Notes: generated by a model from the sequence alone, not told the origin. 25,495 nucleotides of DNA from Sedimentisphaerales bacterium (GCA_016933985.1 JAFGTU010000066.1:1-25495), one strand, 5' to 3'. Positions 7,582-16,199 are shown, counted from the first letter of the stretch. Program-made: numbers and translations.

Positions 7582-8358
7582 ATGTTTGCCGTTCTGAGCG
7601 ATATACATTCTAATCTTGAGGCATTGACCGCGGTCCTGAATGATATCAAGAAACGTGGAATAAAAACGATTTATTGCCTCGGAGACGTTGTCGGATACGG
7701 GCCTAATCCCAGGGAATGTCTCGATCTGATGATCGAAAGGAGCCGGTGGTGTGTTCTGGGCAACCATGATTATGCGGTCTTCTATGAGCCGACTAATTTC
7801 AACTATGGCGCCGAGCAGGCGAGCTTCTGGACCAGGGATGTTCTCGAAGCCGAGGAGAACAAAGAGCTTGGCGATCGGCGATGGACCTTCCTGGGCGAGC
7901 TGCCGATGAGGAGGACTCTGGAGGCGGATATCGGGGCCGGCTCGGCTGTTATCGACTTTATACACGCATCGCCCAGAAGGCCAATCAATGAGTATATCTT
8001 TCCCGACGACGTCTATACCAATCCGATGAAGGTTAGGCTGCTCTTCGAGCGGATTGAGCATATCTGCTTTGTCGGACATACCCACATGCCCGGCGTCTTC
8101 CTTGATGAGCCGGACTTCTATCCCCCAGACGAGCTTGGCGGATCCTATCCGATTATCGATGAGGAAAAGGCAATCATCAATATCGGCTCCGTCGGCCAGC
8201 CCAGAGATAAGGATAACCGTGCAAGCTACGTGTATGTGAATGACAACCGGGTCCATTTCGTCAGGGTCGAGTACGACTTCGAGACTACCATGAAAAAAAT
8301 TTACCAGATCGAGCAGCTTGATAACTTCCACGCAGATCGCCTGCGAGAGGGAAGATAA
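7582..8358 (+). CDS. Metallophosphoesterase of the ApaH/YfcE-like (Metallophos_2) group
   Basis: A 258-aa protein with the full phosphoesterase motif set: VLSDIHSNLEAL (D-x-H), CLGDVVGYGPNP (GD), VLGNHDYAV (GNHD), DFIHASP (H) and CFVGHTHMPG (GHTH), ending in the group-typical NIGSVGQPRD. It belongs to the compact group of predicted phosphodiesterases and serine/threonine-phosphatase-like proteins annotated next to ApaH. The substrate cannot be deduced. The ATG is preceded by GGAAG. It is the first gene of a tight plus-strand operon with yidC (18 bp later) and mnmE, in the place where rpmH-rnpA usually lie. It is distinct from the phosphoesterase at 785-1675, which is longer and of the YkuE/YaeI type. 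Confidence 0.85.
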   Translation: MFAVLSDIHSNLEALTAVLNDIKKRGIKTIYCLGDVVGYGPNPRECLDLMIERSRWCVLGNHDYAVFYEPTNFNYGAEQASFWTRDVLEAEENKELGDRRWTFLGELPMRRTLEADIGAGSAVIDFIHASPRRPINEYIFPDDVYTNPMKVRLLFERIEHICFVGHTHMPGVFLDEPDFYPPDELGGSYPIIDEEKAIINIGSVGQPRDKDNRASYVYVNDNRVHFVRVEYDFETTMKKIYQIEQLDNFHADRLREGR

Positions 8359-8376
8359 GGGGAACTGACTATTACC

Positions 8377-10401
8377 ATGAAAAGAGTCCTGATCGTAACG
8401 ATAATCGGCTTTTGCCTTTTCTGTGGCCTGCTCGTTGTCGAATCGGGCCTGTTTGACGCCTCCATCCGGCGATGCGGCCCCTGCGTTCTCCTGCAGAGCA
8501 CCACCGGCGAAGAGCAAGTACAAGCAGACGATGCGAACGAAGCGCCCGTCGAGAAGGAGCAGCCCGCCAAGCTCGGTGCGCCGCCCGGTTTCAGGGCCGA
8601 CGACGCCGAACCCGCCATCGTTATACTCGGAGCCGAGGACCCGAATTCCGAAGACCCGGAAACGGGGTACAAATTCCGGCTGGAGCTCAGCTCCAAAGGC
8701 GCGGCGATGCAAAAGGCCACTTTCACTAACGGCAACGGCAACGGATTCGACGACCGCGACCCAAAGAATCCGAAGCCGCTGGTCGTCTTTTCGCCCGTGA
8801 GAACGCAGAACGCGGGCGAGATAATGGCGATGGCCAATACGAGTTTTGTCCTTGCCGATTACGGCGAAAAGGGCTTGGCCCTGCCTTTGGACAGGCTGCT
8901 TTGGAAGAGCGCAGGCGCTGAGAAAGGCGAGGATGGCTCGCAGCTCGCCAGCTTTGAGGCGATTATCAAGGTCGAGGGTACCGGCGAGCCGGTGATTAGA
9001 CTGGTCAAGACCTACGAGGTCCGCCCCGGCAGCTTTATGGTGGACTGCAATATTGTCGTCGAAAATCTCTCGGAAAAAGAAGAGAAGGTGTACTTCAATA
9101 TGCACGGGCCCGGAGGGTTCGCCAGGGAAGAATTCAGGACCGATATGAGAAGAATTCTTGCCGCCTTTGAGGACTCCAAAGGCGAGATTTCCAGCTTAAA
9201 GCTGGACGGTGGGAAGCTTCGCAAGGCGGCCAATATTGAAGCCAGACGCCTAAAGAAGCCGGGAGGCGAGCTCCTTTGGGTCGCCGCCGTCAACAAGTAC
9301 TTTGCCGCCATACTTGTGCCTCAGCCCGACGGCTCAAGGAGCTATTGCGACTGGGTAACGGACAGGATCGCGTCGTTTCAAGATCCTGACGGCCAGAACG
9401 ACACCGGCGACGAAAACCTGACCTCGGATTTGACGGTCGAAGCGCAGACACTGGCCGCCAAGGGCCAGGCCGACAGTTCTAAGGCGTTTCGATTCGGCCT
9501 GTACATCGGGCCTAAAGACAAGAGCCTCTTCGATAAAAACGCGATGTACAAGAAGCTGCGTTTTTCCGAAACGATAGATTTTATGGGCTGCTGCTGCCCG
9601 GCCAGTATCATAAAGCCCCTTGCCTTCGGCATATTGGCGATAATGAAGTGGATGCACGGATTCTGGCCTCACAACTACGGAATCGTCATCATCGTATTGG
9701 TCTTCCTTGTTCGGCTTATCCTGCATCCTATCACCAAGAAGAGCCAGGTTTCCATGAGCAAGATGCAGAAACTCGGTCCCATGGCTGAGGAGATTAAGAA
9801 AAAATACGCCGGCAACAAGGCCGAGATGAACAAGCAGATGATGACGCTTTACAGGGAGCATGGCGCCTCGCCGATTATGGGCTTTCTGCCAATGATGCTC
9901 CAGATGCCTATCTGGATCGCCTTGTGGAGCGCGGTCTATGCAAGCATCGATCTGCGCGGCGCGAGGTTCTTGCCCGTCTGGATCACCGATCTGTCGATGC
10001 CGGACGCCTTCGTGAGTTTTCAAACGATAACCGTCCCTCTGTTGCGCTGGAAGATTCAATCGCTCAATCTCCTGCCCATAATGATGGGGCTGGCCTTCTA
10101 CTTGCAGCAGAAACTGATGCCCTCGCAGGCCGGCGCCTCGGCCAATCCGCAGGTCGCCCAGCAGCAGAAAATGATGATGATTATGATGCCGCTGCTGTTC
10201 CCCCTCATGCTGTACAACGGGCCTTCAGGAGTCAATTTGTACATTATGTCGAGCACCTTCGCCGGCGTTCTCGAGCAATACGTCATTCGCAAGCATATCC
10301 GAGAGAAGGAAGAAGCCGAATCGCAGGGATTGGTGGCAACGACCAAAAAAACCGGCGGAAAGGTCAAAAAGAAAAAGCCCAAGCCCTTCTTCAAGACGTA
10401 G
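8377..10401 (+). CDS. yidC: Membrane protein insertase YidC/Oxa1
   Basis: A 674-aa YidC of the long Gram-negative type. It has an N-terminal membrane segment (about residues 4-22), a large periplasmic beta-sandwich domain (about 95-390) and a C-terminal Oxa1 insertase core (about 410-635). In the core, LVFLVRLILHPITKKSQ carries the conserved groove arginine (R446), then come the cytoplasmic coiled hairpin KMQKLGPMAEEIKKKY, PMMLQMPIWIALW, and the last helices near PLLFPLMLYNGPSGVNLYI. The C-terminal tail (KKTGGKVKKKKPKPFFK) is very basic, as in ribosome-binding YidCs. It inserts membrane proteins with or without SecYEG. Unusual are cysteine pairs at 13/16 and 33/36 and a CCC triplet at 405-407 just before the core. 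mnmE starts 9 bp after the stop. Confidence 0.97.
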   Translation: MKRVLIVTIIGFCLFCGLLVVESGLFDASIRRCGPCVLLQSTTGEEQVQADDANEAPVEKEQPAKLGAPPGFRADDAEPAIVILGAEDPNSEDPETGYKFRLELSSKGAAMQKATFTNGNGNGFDDRDPKNPKPLVVFSPVRTQNAGEIMAMANTSFVLADYGEKGLALPLDRLLWKSAGAEKGEDGSQLASFEAIIKVEGTGEPVIRLVKTYEVRPGSFMVDCNIVVENLSEKEEKVYFNMHGPGGFAREEFRTDMRRILAAFEDSKGEISSLKLDGGKLRKAANIEARRLKKPGGELLWVAAVNKYFAAILVPQPDGSRSYCDWVTDRIASFQDPDGQNDTGDENLTSDLTVEAQTLAAKGQADSSKAFRFGLYIGPKDKSLFDKNAMYKKLRFSETIDFMGCCCPASIIKPLAFGILAIMKWMHGFWPHNYGIVIIVLVFLVRLILHPITKKSQVSMSKMQKLGPMAEEIKKKYAGNKAEMNKQMMTLYREHGASPIMGFLPMMLQMPIWIALWSAVYASIDLRGARFLPVWITDLSMPDAFVSFQTITVPLLRWKIQSLNLLPIMMGLAFYLQQKLMPSQAGASANPQVAQQQKMMMIMMPLLFPLMLYNGPSGVNLYIMSSTFAGVLEQYVIRKHIREKEEAESQGLVATTKKTGGKVKKKKPKPFFKT

Positions 10402-10410
10402 GCGTGCGGC

Positions 10411-11814
10411 ATGTACGACCTGAATGACACCATCGCGGCGGTCGCCTCAGCCCCGGGGAGCATGCGGACTATCATTCGCATTTCCGGCGACGGGACCATT
10501 GAGATCTGTGAAGCGATTTTCTGCGGCCCGCTCCGCAAGGGCCAAAGCCGGATTTCTGCCGGTGGCATCGCAGTCGATGAGGAACTCGGTATCGACGCCG
10601 AGCTGTATCTCTTCCGGGCCCCACACTCCTATACCGGCGAAGATGTTGCGGAGATTCATTTCTGCACGAATTCCTCCGTTGTAGAGGCGATGATGGCCAA
10701 ACTGTTGGAGCGGGGCCTTCGAATGGCCGGGCCCGGCGAATTCACGGCCAGGGCGTATCTCAACGGAAAGATCGACCTCTCGCAGGCAGAAGCGGTCAAT
10801 GAAGTTATTGTCAGCTCCAACACGTATCAGTTGGCCGCCGCAGAAAAGCTTCTCTGCGGACGATTGTCACAGTCGGCTGAAGAGATACGCTCGGCGATTA
10901 TGGATTGCCTCAGCCTGATCGAGGCCGGTCTCGATTTCAGCGAGGAGGATATCGAGTTCACAACCGCCCGGCAGACCATCGAACGGCTTGACCGGATAAA
11001 AAAGCAGCTTGAAGAGCTTCTGGCCGGCAGTATCGGCTATGAATCCGTTATCGATCTGCCCGCCGTAGGGATAGCCGGTGCGACCAACGCAGGCAAGAGC
11101 AGCCTTGTTAATACGCTGCTGGGCGCTGAAAGGAGCATCGTTTCGCACGAGCGAAAGACCACCAGGGACGTGCTGACCGGCGTATTGGAGCTGCAACACT
11201 GCAAATGCGTGCTGTTCGATTGCGCCGGCCTGCTTTCCCAGCCGCAGGGAATCTTGGATGAATTGGCGCAAGCGGCGGCGATTGAGGCCCTGCGAAACAG
11301 CTCGGTCGTTGTGCTGTGCGTCGATCTTTCAAAAGACAACTGGGCTGAGGACGTCGCCATACGCGAGTGGATCGATGCGGGTGTCGTCATACCCGTTGCG
11401 ACAAAATCGGACTTGCTTGGCGAAAATGTTCTGACCGGCTGGCTCGGCGAATTGAAAAATATCTTCGCAGTTGAGTTCCTGCCTGTCTCCGCGACTACCG
11501 GCTCCGGCATGCAACTCCTGCGAGAGGCAATAGATAGAGAATTGACCCGGACGGTGCATCGGGGCCCTCTGCCTTTTTCGGAAGCATCTGCCGGCCACGT
11601 CGCCCTGACGGCAAGGCACAGACGAGCGGTGACCGAGGCGATTGACAATATCGACCAGGCTCTCGATGAATTCGAGGCCGATGGAACCGAGGTTACAGCT
11701 ATGATGCTGCGCGCGGCTTACCACGCCATTTCAACCATCGAGCAGCCCCAATGCATTGAAGTCGATGAGCAGATATTAGAGCAGATATTCAGCAGTTTTT
11801 GCATCGGCAAATAG
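10411..11814 (+). CDS. mnmE: tRNA modification GTPase MnmE (TrmE)
   Basis: A 467-aa protein with the three MnmE parts. The N-terminal tetrahydrofolate-binding domain (about residues 1-118) has DTIAAVASAPG, PHSYTGEDVAEI and GPGEFTARAYLNGKIDLSQAEAV. A helical domain carries the inserted G domain: G1 GATNAGKS 223-230, G2 around TTRD 250-253, G3 DCAG 270-273 and G4 TKSD 331-334. The C-terminal CIGK holds the conserved cysteine. With MnmG it installs the (carboxymethyl)aminomethyl group on U34 of tRNA. The G4 motif is TKSD rather than NKxD, a substitution also known in other bacterial GTPases such as EngB. It ends the phosphoesterase-yidC-mnmE operon and converges on the permease gene with 21 bp between stops. 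MnmG is not in the window. Confidence 0.97.
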   Translation: MYDLNDTIAAVASAPGSMRTIIRISGDGTIEICEAIFCGPLRKGQSRISAGGIAVDEELGIDAELYLFRAPHSYTGEDVAEIHFCTNSSVVEAMMAKLLERGLRMAGPGEFTARAYLNGKIDLSQAEAVNEVIVSSNTYQLAAAEKLLCGRLSQSAEEIRSAIMDCLSLIEAGLDFSEEDIEFTTARQTIERLDRIKKQLEELLAGSIGYESVIDLPAVGIAGATNAGKSSLVNTLLGAERSIVSHERKTTRDVLTGVLELQHCKCVLFDCAGLLSQPQGILDELAQAAAIEALRNSSVVVLCVDLSKDNWAEDVAIREWIDAGVVIPVATKSDLLGENVLTGWLGELKNIFAVEFLPVSATTGSGMQLLREAIDRELTRTVHRGPLPFSEASAGHVALTARHRRAVTEAIDNIDQALDEFEADGTEVTAMMLRAAYHAISTIEQPQCIEVDEQILEQIFSSFCIGK

Positions 11815-11835
11815 ACGACAACACCGACGGGACTA

Positions 11836-13677
11836 TCAGTCTGGTGAGAGGCGCCGGCGCTCGCCGAGAAGAAGGATATCACGGATGTTCTCCTTCGTCT
11901 TGGCATTCGCCCACCTAACCTCAAAGTGCGGGTCTTGAATCGTCTGGGCAATAGCAGAGAGTGCGTGCAGGTGGAAATTGCGTTCGTCCTTGGTGCCCAT
12001 GATAACAAACACGGCGCGGACCGTCGGGTCCGTTTCACTGAAATAGGCGCCCTTTCGGCACCGTGCAAGCAGAATATCGAATCTCCCCTCGCCTCCGATC
12101 ACAATATGCGGTACGGCGAGGTAGGGGCTCAGAACCGTGCTGCTCTCGTTCTCTCTTTCCATAAGCAGTTGGACAATGCGCTCAGGTTCCATGCTCAGCC
12201 GCGGCGACATGGCCTCGCCTACCATCTTGAAGAGGTCCTCGCGCCGGATGCTGTCTTCGATATCGAGCACGCAAGCCCTCTCGATGATCTCGTCGAACCT
12301 GTCCTTTTTGATCCGGTCTCGCTCTCTGATGATTTCTCGAAGCTCGGCCTCAAGCGAATGGGATGTAAGCTCTCTGGCGGTTATTCTCTCGATTAGGTGG
12401 AGAAGGGCGTATTCGCCGGTGGTTCGTATTCGCCCGTAGAACCAGTAAGTAAAGAACCCGCCCAGAGCGAGAATGCCCGTGATTGTCAGCGCCTCGACGC
12501 CCATCTCGAAAAGAAGAAAGCCGAACCCGATAATACCCGCTATCTGCATCCATGGGTACAGCGGCGCGCGGAATTTCGGCTGGTAGTTTTGCACCCGGCT
12601 CTCGCGAAGTATGATCACCGATAAACATGAGAGCACATTCGTCAGGATAAGAACGACCGAGGCCGCCTCTATCAGCATATCGAGCTGCAGCAGCACCGCG
12701 ACGGCGATGACCAATGCGGTCACAATCAGAGAATTGTGAGGAGTTCTGAAGCGCTGATTGATTCTGCCGAAAAACTCCGGTATCAGATTGTCCCGGCTCA
12801 AGGGGACAAGCGACCTTGCGGCGGCCATAAGGCCGGCGTTGGCCGTCGAGAGGAAGGCGAAGACCGCCGCCAGGCTCAGCGCGATTCTCCCGAATCTACC
12901 CATAATCGCCTCCGCGCCGTCGGAGATCGGGGTCAGCGACCTGCTCAACGCCGCCGGCTCCAGCACCCCCGCGGTAACAAGCACCATCAGGCTGTAGAGA
13001 ATGCTCACGACAAGCAGAGACATTATCATCGCCAGGGGGATGTTCCGGGCGGGGTCCTTTATTTCTTCGGCGACGCTGGCGATCTGCAGCAGCCCTGCAT
13101 ACGAGACGAAAACGAAACCTGTGGTGAAGAATATCGAGCTTGGTCCGTTCGGGGCAAAAGGCGCCAGGTTCTCAACGCGGACTTTGCCCAAGCCTGCCGC
13201 AACGTAGAGCACCATAAGCCCGAGCAAGGCAACAACAAGAGCGACCTGCGTGTAGCCGGCCCTCTTGACCCCAACCAGGTTGATTACAAGGAACACCGCA
13301 CAGAAGAAGATAGACAGCAGGTGCAGGTCGGCATCGACAATCAGCCTCGTGAAAATGGACATTCCGACCAGCGCAAAAGCGGTTTTCATCGCCAAAGAGA
13401 ACCAGCTTAGCAGGCCGGCGACCGTGCCCGCGACCGGTCCGAGGCTGCGAACAACCGCGAAGCAGTCGCCGCCGGCCTTCGGCATCGCGGTCGTCATCTC
13501 GGCTATACTGAGCATGCCCGGCAGCGACAATATCCCGGCCAGCAGGTAGCAAAAAATCACAGCCGGCCCCGCCCGAGCATAAGCCAACCCAGGCAGGATG
13601 AACAGCCCGGAGCTAATCATCGCACCGGAGGCGATGCAGAAAATGCCGAGCAAACTAAGGTCTCGTCTCAAATTCAC
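11836..13677 (-). CDS. APC-family amino-acid permease fused to a PTS EIIA(Ntr)-like domain
   Basis: A 613-aa protein. Residues about 5-415 form an amino acid-polyamine-organocation permease with about 12 hydrophobic segments. It opens with the GAMISSGLFILPG helix-1 break typical of APC substrate sites and has SYAGLLQIASVAEEIKDPARNIP in the middle. A cytoplasmic helical linker (about 420-500, rich in ERDRIKKDR-like charge) leads to a C-terminal domain (about 505-605) resembling EIIA of the fructose/nitrogen type. That domain has STVLSPYLAVPHI with His524 where EIIA has its phosphorylated His in AIPH, and FHLHALSAIAQ matching the second conserved His region. The start is a GTG with a weak ribosome site. 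Transported substrate is unknown. The fusion suggests phosphorylation- or ligand-controlled transport, which is inference. Confidence 0.88.
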   Translation of the reverse strand: MNLRRDLSLLGIFCIASGAMISSGLFILPGLAYARAGPAVIFCYLLAGILSLPGMLSIAEMTTAMPKAGGDCFAVVRSLGPVAGTVAGLLSWFSLAMKTAFALVGMSIFTRLIVDADLHLLSIFFCAVFLVINLVGVKRAGYTQVALVVALLGLMVLYVAAGLGKVRVENLAPFAPNGPSSIFFTTGFVFVSYAGLLQIASVAEEIKDPARNIPLAMIMSLLVVSILYSLMVLVTAGVLEPAALSRSLTPISDGAEAIMGRFGRIALSLAAVFAFLSTANAGLMAAARSLVPLSRDNLIPEFFGRINQRFRTPHNSLIVTALVIAVAVLLQLDMLIEAASVVLILTNVLSCLSVIILRESRVQNYQPKFRAPLYPWMQIAGIIGFGFLLFEMGVEALTITGILALGGFFTYWFYGRIRTTGEYALLHLIERITARELTSHSLEAELREIIRERDRIKKDRFDEIIERACVLDIEDSIRREDLFKMVGEAMSPRLSMEPERIVQLLMERENESSTVLSPYLAVPHIVIGGEGRFDILLARCRKGAYFSETDPTVRAVFVIMGTKDERNFHLHALSAIAQTIQDPHFEVRWANAKTKENIRDILLLGERRRLSPD

Positions 13678-13717
13678 GTAATGGCCTTTAGCCTATTGTG
13701 CCGGTCGGTTTTCAGCG

Positions 13718-13723
13718 ATTATA
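13718..13723 (-). promoter_or_regulatory. Candidate -10 box for the permease-EIIA gene
   Basis: A perfect TATAAT on the minus strand, 41 bp upstream of the GTG start, would give a leader of about 34 nt. The hexamer 17 bp further upstream (AAACAA) is a poor -35. It lies in the 287-bp gap 13678-13964, which otherwise holds only an unconvincing plus-strand open frame and the hairpin at 13860-13901. Confidence 0.3.
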
Positions 13724-13859
13724 CGGTGGCAGCGAAGATTTGTTTAGGGCTAATATCGGAAAAAAGCCTTGGCGCTTTGGAGAGCATCTGTCTCACAGGC
13801 CGGACTTGTGGTATCGCGCTGCCGCCCGCAATTGACAGAGCGTTCCGGCAAAATAGAGC

Positions 13860-13901
13860 AGCCGGGCCGACAATAATACTTTCTCTTGTCCGGACCCGGC
13901 T
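13860..13901 (-). terminator. GC-rich hairpin downstream of dnaK, possible terminator
   Basis: Arms at 13860-13872 and 13887-13901 pair as AGCCGGG/CCCGGCT plus CCGACA/TGTCGG, with two single-base bulges and a 14-nt loop. It begins 64 nt past the dnaK stop in the direction of dnaK transcription. The following sequence is only weakly T-rich (CTATTTTG), so termination is uncertain. Confidence 0.3.
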
Positions 13902-13964
13902 TCCAAAAAATGATTATTATAATCAGCCCCTAATGGAACGGGAGCTGTCTGCGTCCTTCTTCCG

Positions 13965-15899
13965 TTAACTGTCCTTCGCCTCGAATTCGGCGTCTATAAC
14001 GTCGTCGCCGCCTTTTCTCTTTACCTCGCCCTCGGGAGGCGGTCCCGCCTGGCCGACGGGTTCGCCCGGCTGTGCCGAGGCGGCCTGTTTCTTTGCCGCC
14101 TCTTCGTAGAGCGTTTTGCCCAATTCCTGGCCTGCTTCGCTGAGGTTCTCGATAGCCTTCTTTATCGCATCGGCGTTATCGCCTTTGATGGCCTCCTTGA
14201 GGTTGTTCACGGCGCTTTCGATATTGCCTCGAGTCTTGGCTGAAACCTTGTCGCCGTGCTCTTTCAGCGTTTTTTCGGTCTGATAGACGAGTTGGTCGGC
14301 TTGGTTCTTCAGGTCAACGACCTGCCTTTTCTTCTTGTCTTCCTCGGCGTGCGACTCAGCCTCTTTGGTCATCCTTCCGACTTCATCTTCACTAAGGCCG
14401 GAGCTCGATTTGATTTCGATTGACTGCTGCTTGCCCGTTCCGAGGTCTTTTGCCGAGACGTTAAGAATACCGTTGGCGTCGATATCGAAAGCGACTTCGA
14501 TCTGCGGCATACCGCGCGGCGCCGGGGGAATATCGGCTAATTGGAACCTGCCGAGAGTCCGGTTATCATTGGCGAACTCTCTTTCCCCCTGAAGAACGTG
14601 GATATCGACGGTTGTCTGGCTGTCGGCTGCCGTAGAGAAGATCTCCTTCTTGCTCGTGGGGATTGTTGTGTTGCGCTCGATCAATCTTGTCATGACCCCG
14701 CCGAGCGTCTCGACCCCGAGCGAAAGAGGCGTAACATCGAGAAGCAGAATATCCTTCACCCCCGCATCCCCCGCCAGAACAGCCCCCTGAACCGCCGCCC
14801 CGAGTGCAACGACCTCGTCCGGATTCAGGCTCTTATTCGGCTCCTTCCCGAAGATGTCCCTGGCGATTTCCTGCACCTTCGGGATTCGCGTCGAGCCGCC
14901 AACGAGCAGAACCTCGGCGATTTCGCTTGATCTGAGCTTGGCGTCGTCAATTGCTTTGTGGCAGGGGCCCTTCAGCCGGTCGAAGACGGGCTCAACAAGC
15001 GACTCGAATTTACTGCGAGTGATGGTAATCTGCAGATGTTTCGGGCCTTTGGCGTCGGCTGTGATGAACGGAAGGTTCACTGTCGCTTCAACCTGGGTGC
15101 TCAGCTCGCATTTGGCCTTCTCTGCGGCCTCCTTGAGACGCTGATGCGCCATCGGGTCGCTGCGAAGGTCGATGCCTTCGGTCTTTTTGAACTGCTCGGC
15201 CAAATAATTTATGAGCACCGCGTCGAGGTCGTCGCCGCCGAGATGCGTATCGCCGTTCGTGCTGAGGACCTCGAATACGTTGTCGCCTATATCGAGGATG
15301 GAGATATCGAAGGTTCCGCCGCCGAAATCGAAGATGGCCACCTTCTCGTTCCTTTTCTTTTCCAGGCCGTAAGCCAGTGCCGCTGCGGTAGGCTCGTTGA
15401 TGATTCGCTCGACCTCGAGCCCGGCAATCTTCCCGGCGTCCTTGGTCGCCTGGCGCTGCGAGTCATTGAAGTAAGCCGGGACGGTGATGACCGCCTTGAC
15501 TACCTGCTCGCCCAAATAGTCCTCGGCCGTCTTCTTGAGGTCCTGTAGGATCATCGCCGAAACCTCCGGCGGCGTGTATTCCTTCTCGCGGATCTTCACT
15601 TTGACCAACTCATTAGCCCCGCCCGTGATTTTGTAAGGCACGATCTTCTCTTCCGAAGAGACCTCGTTGTGCCTTCTGCCCATAAATCGCTTGATTGAGA
15701 ATACCGTGTTTTCCGGATTGGTAACCTGCTGATGCCGCGCAATCTGCCCCACGAGCCGCTCGCCCTTGTCCGTGAAGCCGACAACGGAAGGGGTCAGTCT
15801 CGAACCGGATGAATTAATCAAGACCTTGGGTGAAGAACCCTCCATTACCGCCACCACAGAGTTTGTCGTTCCCAAATCTATCCCGATGATCTTAGCCAT
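13965..15899 (-). CDS. dnaK: Molecular chaperone DnaK (Hsp70)
   Basis: A 644-aa Hsp70. The ATPase domain shows IGIDLGTTNSVVAVMEG, VPAYFNDSQRQATKDAG, FDFGGGTFDISIL and LVGGSTRIPKVQ. The linker and substrate domain begin at DILLLDVTPLSLGVETLGG, followed by GMPQIEVAFDIDANGILNVS. The helical lid ends in the bacterial DVIDAEFE tail. It folds client proteins with DnaJ and GrpE, neither of which is in the window. The frame is open to 15962, but the ATG at 15899 opens the canonical MAKIIGIDLG sequence and has a good ribosome site (AGGAAG). No CIRCE element (TTAGCACTC-N9-GAGTGCTAA) is present upstream, so HrcA control is not indicated. A large imperfect inverted repeat at 15930-15998 lies in the leader. 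Confidence 0.98.
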   Translation of the reverse strand: MAKIIGIDLGTTNSVVAVMEGSSPKVLINSSGSRLTPSVVGFTDKGERLVGQIARHQQVTNPENTVFSIKRFMGRRHNEVSSEEKIVPYKITGGANELVKVKIREKEYTPPEVSAMILQDLKKTAEDYLGEQVVKAVITVPAYFNDSQRQATKDAGKIAGLEVERIINEPTAAALAYGLEKKRNEKVAIFDFGGGTFDISILDIGDNVFEVLSTNGDTHLGGDDLDAVLINYLAEQFKKTEGIDLRSDPMAHQRLKEAAEKAKCELSTQVEATVNLPFITADAKGPKHLQITITRSKFESLVEPVFDRLKGPCHKAIDDAKLRSSEIAEVLLVGGSTRIPKVQEIARDIFGKEPNKSLNPDEVVALGAAVQGAVLAGDAGVKDILLLDVTPLSLGVETLGGVMTRLIERNTTIPTSKKEIFSTAADSQTTVDIHVLQGEREFANDNRTLGRFQLADIPPAPRGMPQIEVAFDIDANGILNVSAKDLGTGKQQSIEIKSSSGLSEDEVGRMTKEAESHAEEDKKKRQVVDLKNQADQLVYQTEKTLKEHGDKVSAKTRGNIESAVNNLKEAIKGDNADAIKKAIENLSEAGQELGKTLYEEAAKKQAASAQPGEPVGQAGPPPEGEVKRKGGDDVIDAEFEAKDS

Positions 15900-15929
15900 G
15901 GTTACACTTCCTTTCTTTTTTGTTCTTTT

Positions 15930-15998
15930 GCAACGAAGCCGCCAAGACACGAATAATTCCAATCCTGCAACTGTCTCGTGCCTTGGTCTCTTCGTGCC
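15930..15998. repeat. Imperfect 23-bp inverted repeat in the dnaK upstream region
   Basis: Arms at 15930-15952 and 15976-15998 are complementary at 17 of 23 positions, around a 23-nt spacer. Both arms are variants of CACGAAG/CCAAG-type short words. It starts 31 nt upstream of the dnaK ATG. The rest of the 300-bp gap 15900-16199 holds no gene, no CIRCE box and no clear promoter; a TTGACT near 16105 lacks a fitting -10. It could be a leader hairpin affecting dnaK expression or a dispersed intergenic repeat. Confidence 0.55.
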
Positions 15999-16199
15999 TA
16001 ATCAATCCGCAAAAGGCGTGCCAGTTGGGCGAAGCACCGAGCCAAAGTAACTTAAGCTCTTGTGATTTAAGAGTTTAGGCATTTGCGGGCGTAAGTTTCG
16101 GTCTTGAAGAAGTCAATTCTCAGTGCCATTTTGGCAGGTTCAAGAGGGTCGCTGCCGGATGACGCCCGATACGTGGGGTTGCAGCGCCAGGCCGGCGGT

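Noticed and set aside
7564..9105. 513-codon open frame on the minus strand, antisense to the phosphoesterase and yidC
   Set aside because: It overlaps two well-supported genes, its translation has no recognisable motif, and long antisense frames are expected from the codon bias of GC-rich genes.
10411..11814. Degenerate, inactive MnmE because G4 is TKSD instead of NKxD
   Set aside because: Thr at this position is known in functional bacterial GTPases such as EngB, and all other MnmE motifs including CIGK are intact.
13681..13968. 95-codon plus-strand open frame between the permease gene and dnaK
   Set aside because: No ribosome site or motif. It contains a candidate promoter and hairpin for neighbouring genes and ends at the dnaK stop.
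15900..16199. CIRCE operator upstream of dnaK
   Set aside because: No TTAGCACTC/GAGTGCTAA arms or near-matches were found. CTCTT/AAGAG at 16057-16073 is only a 5-bp stem.
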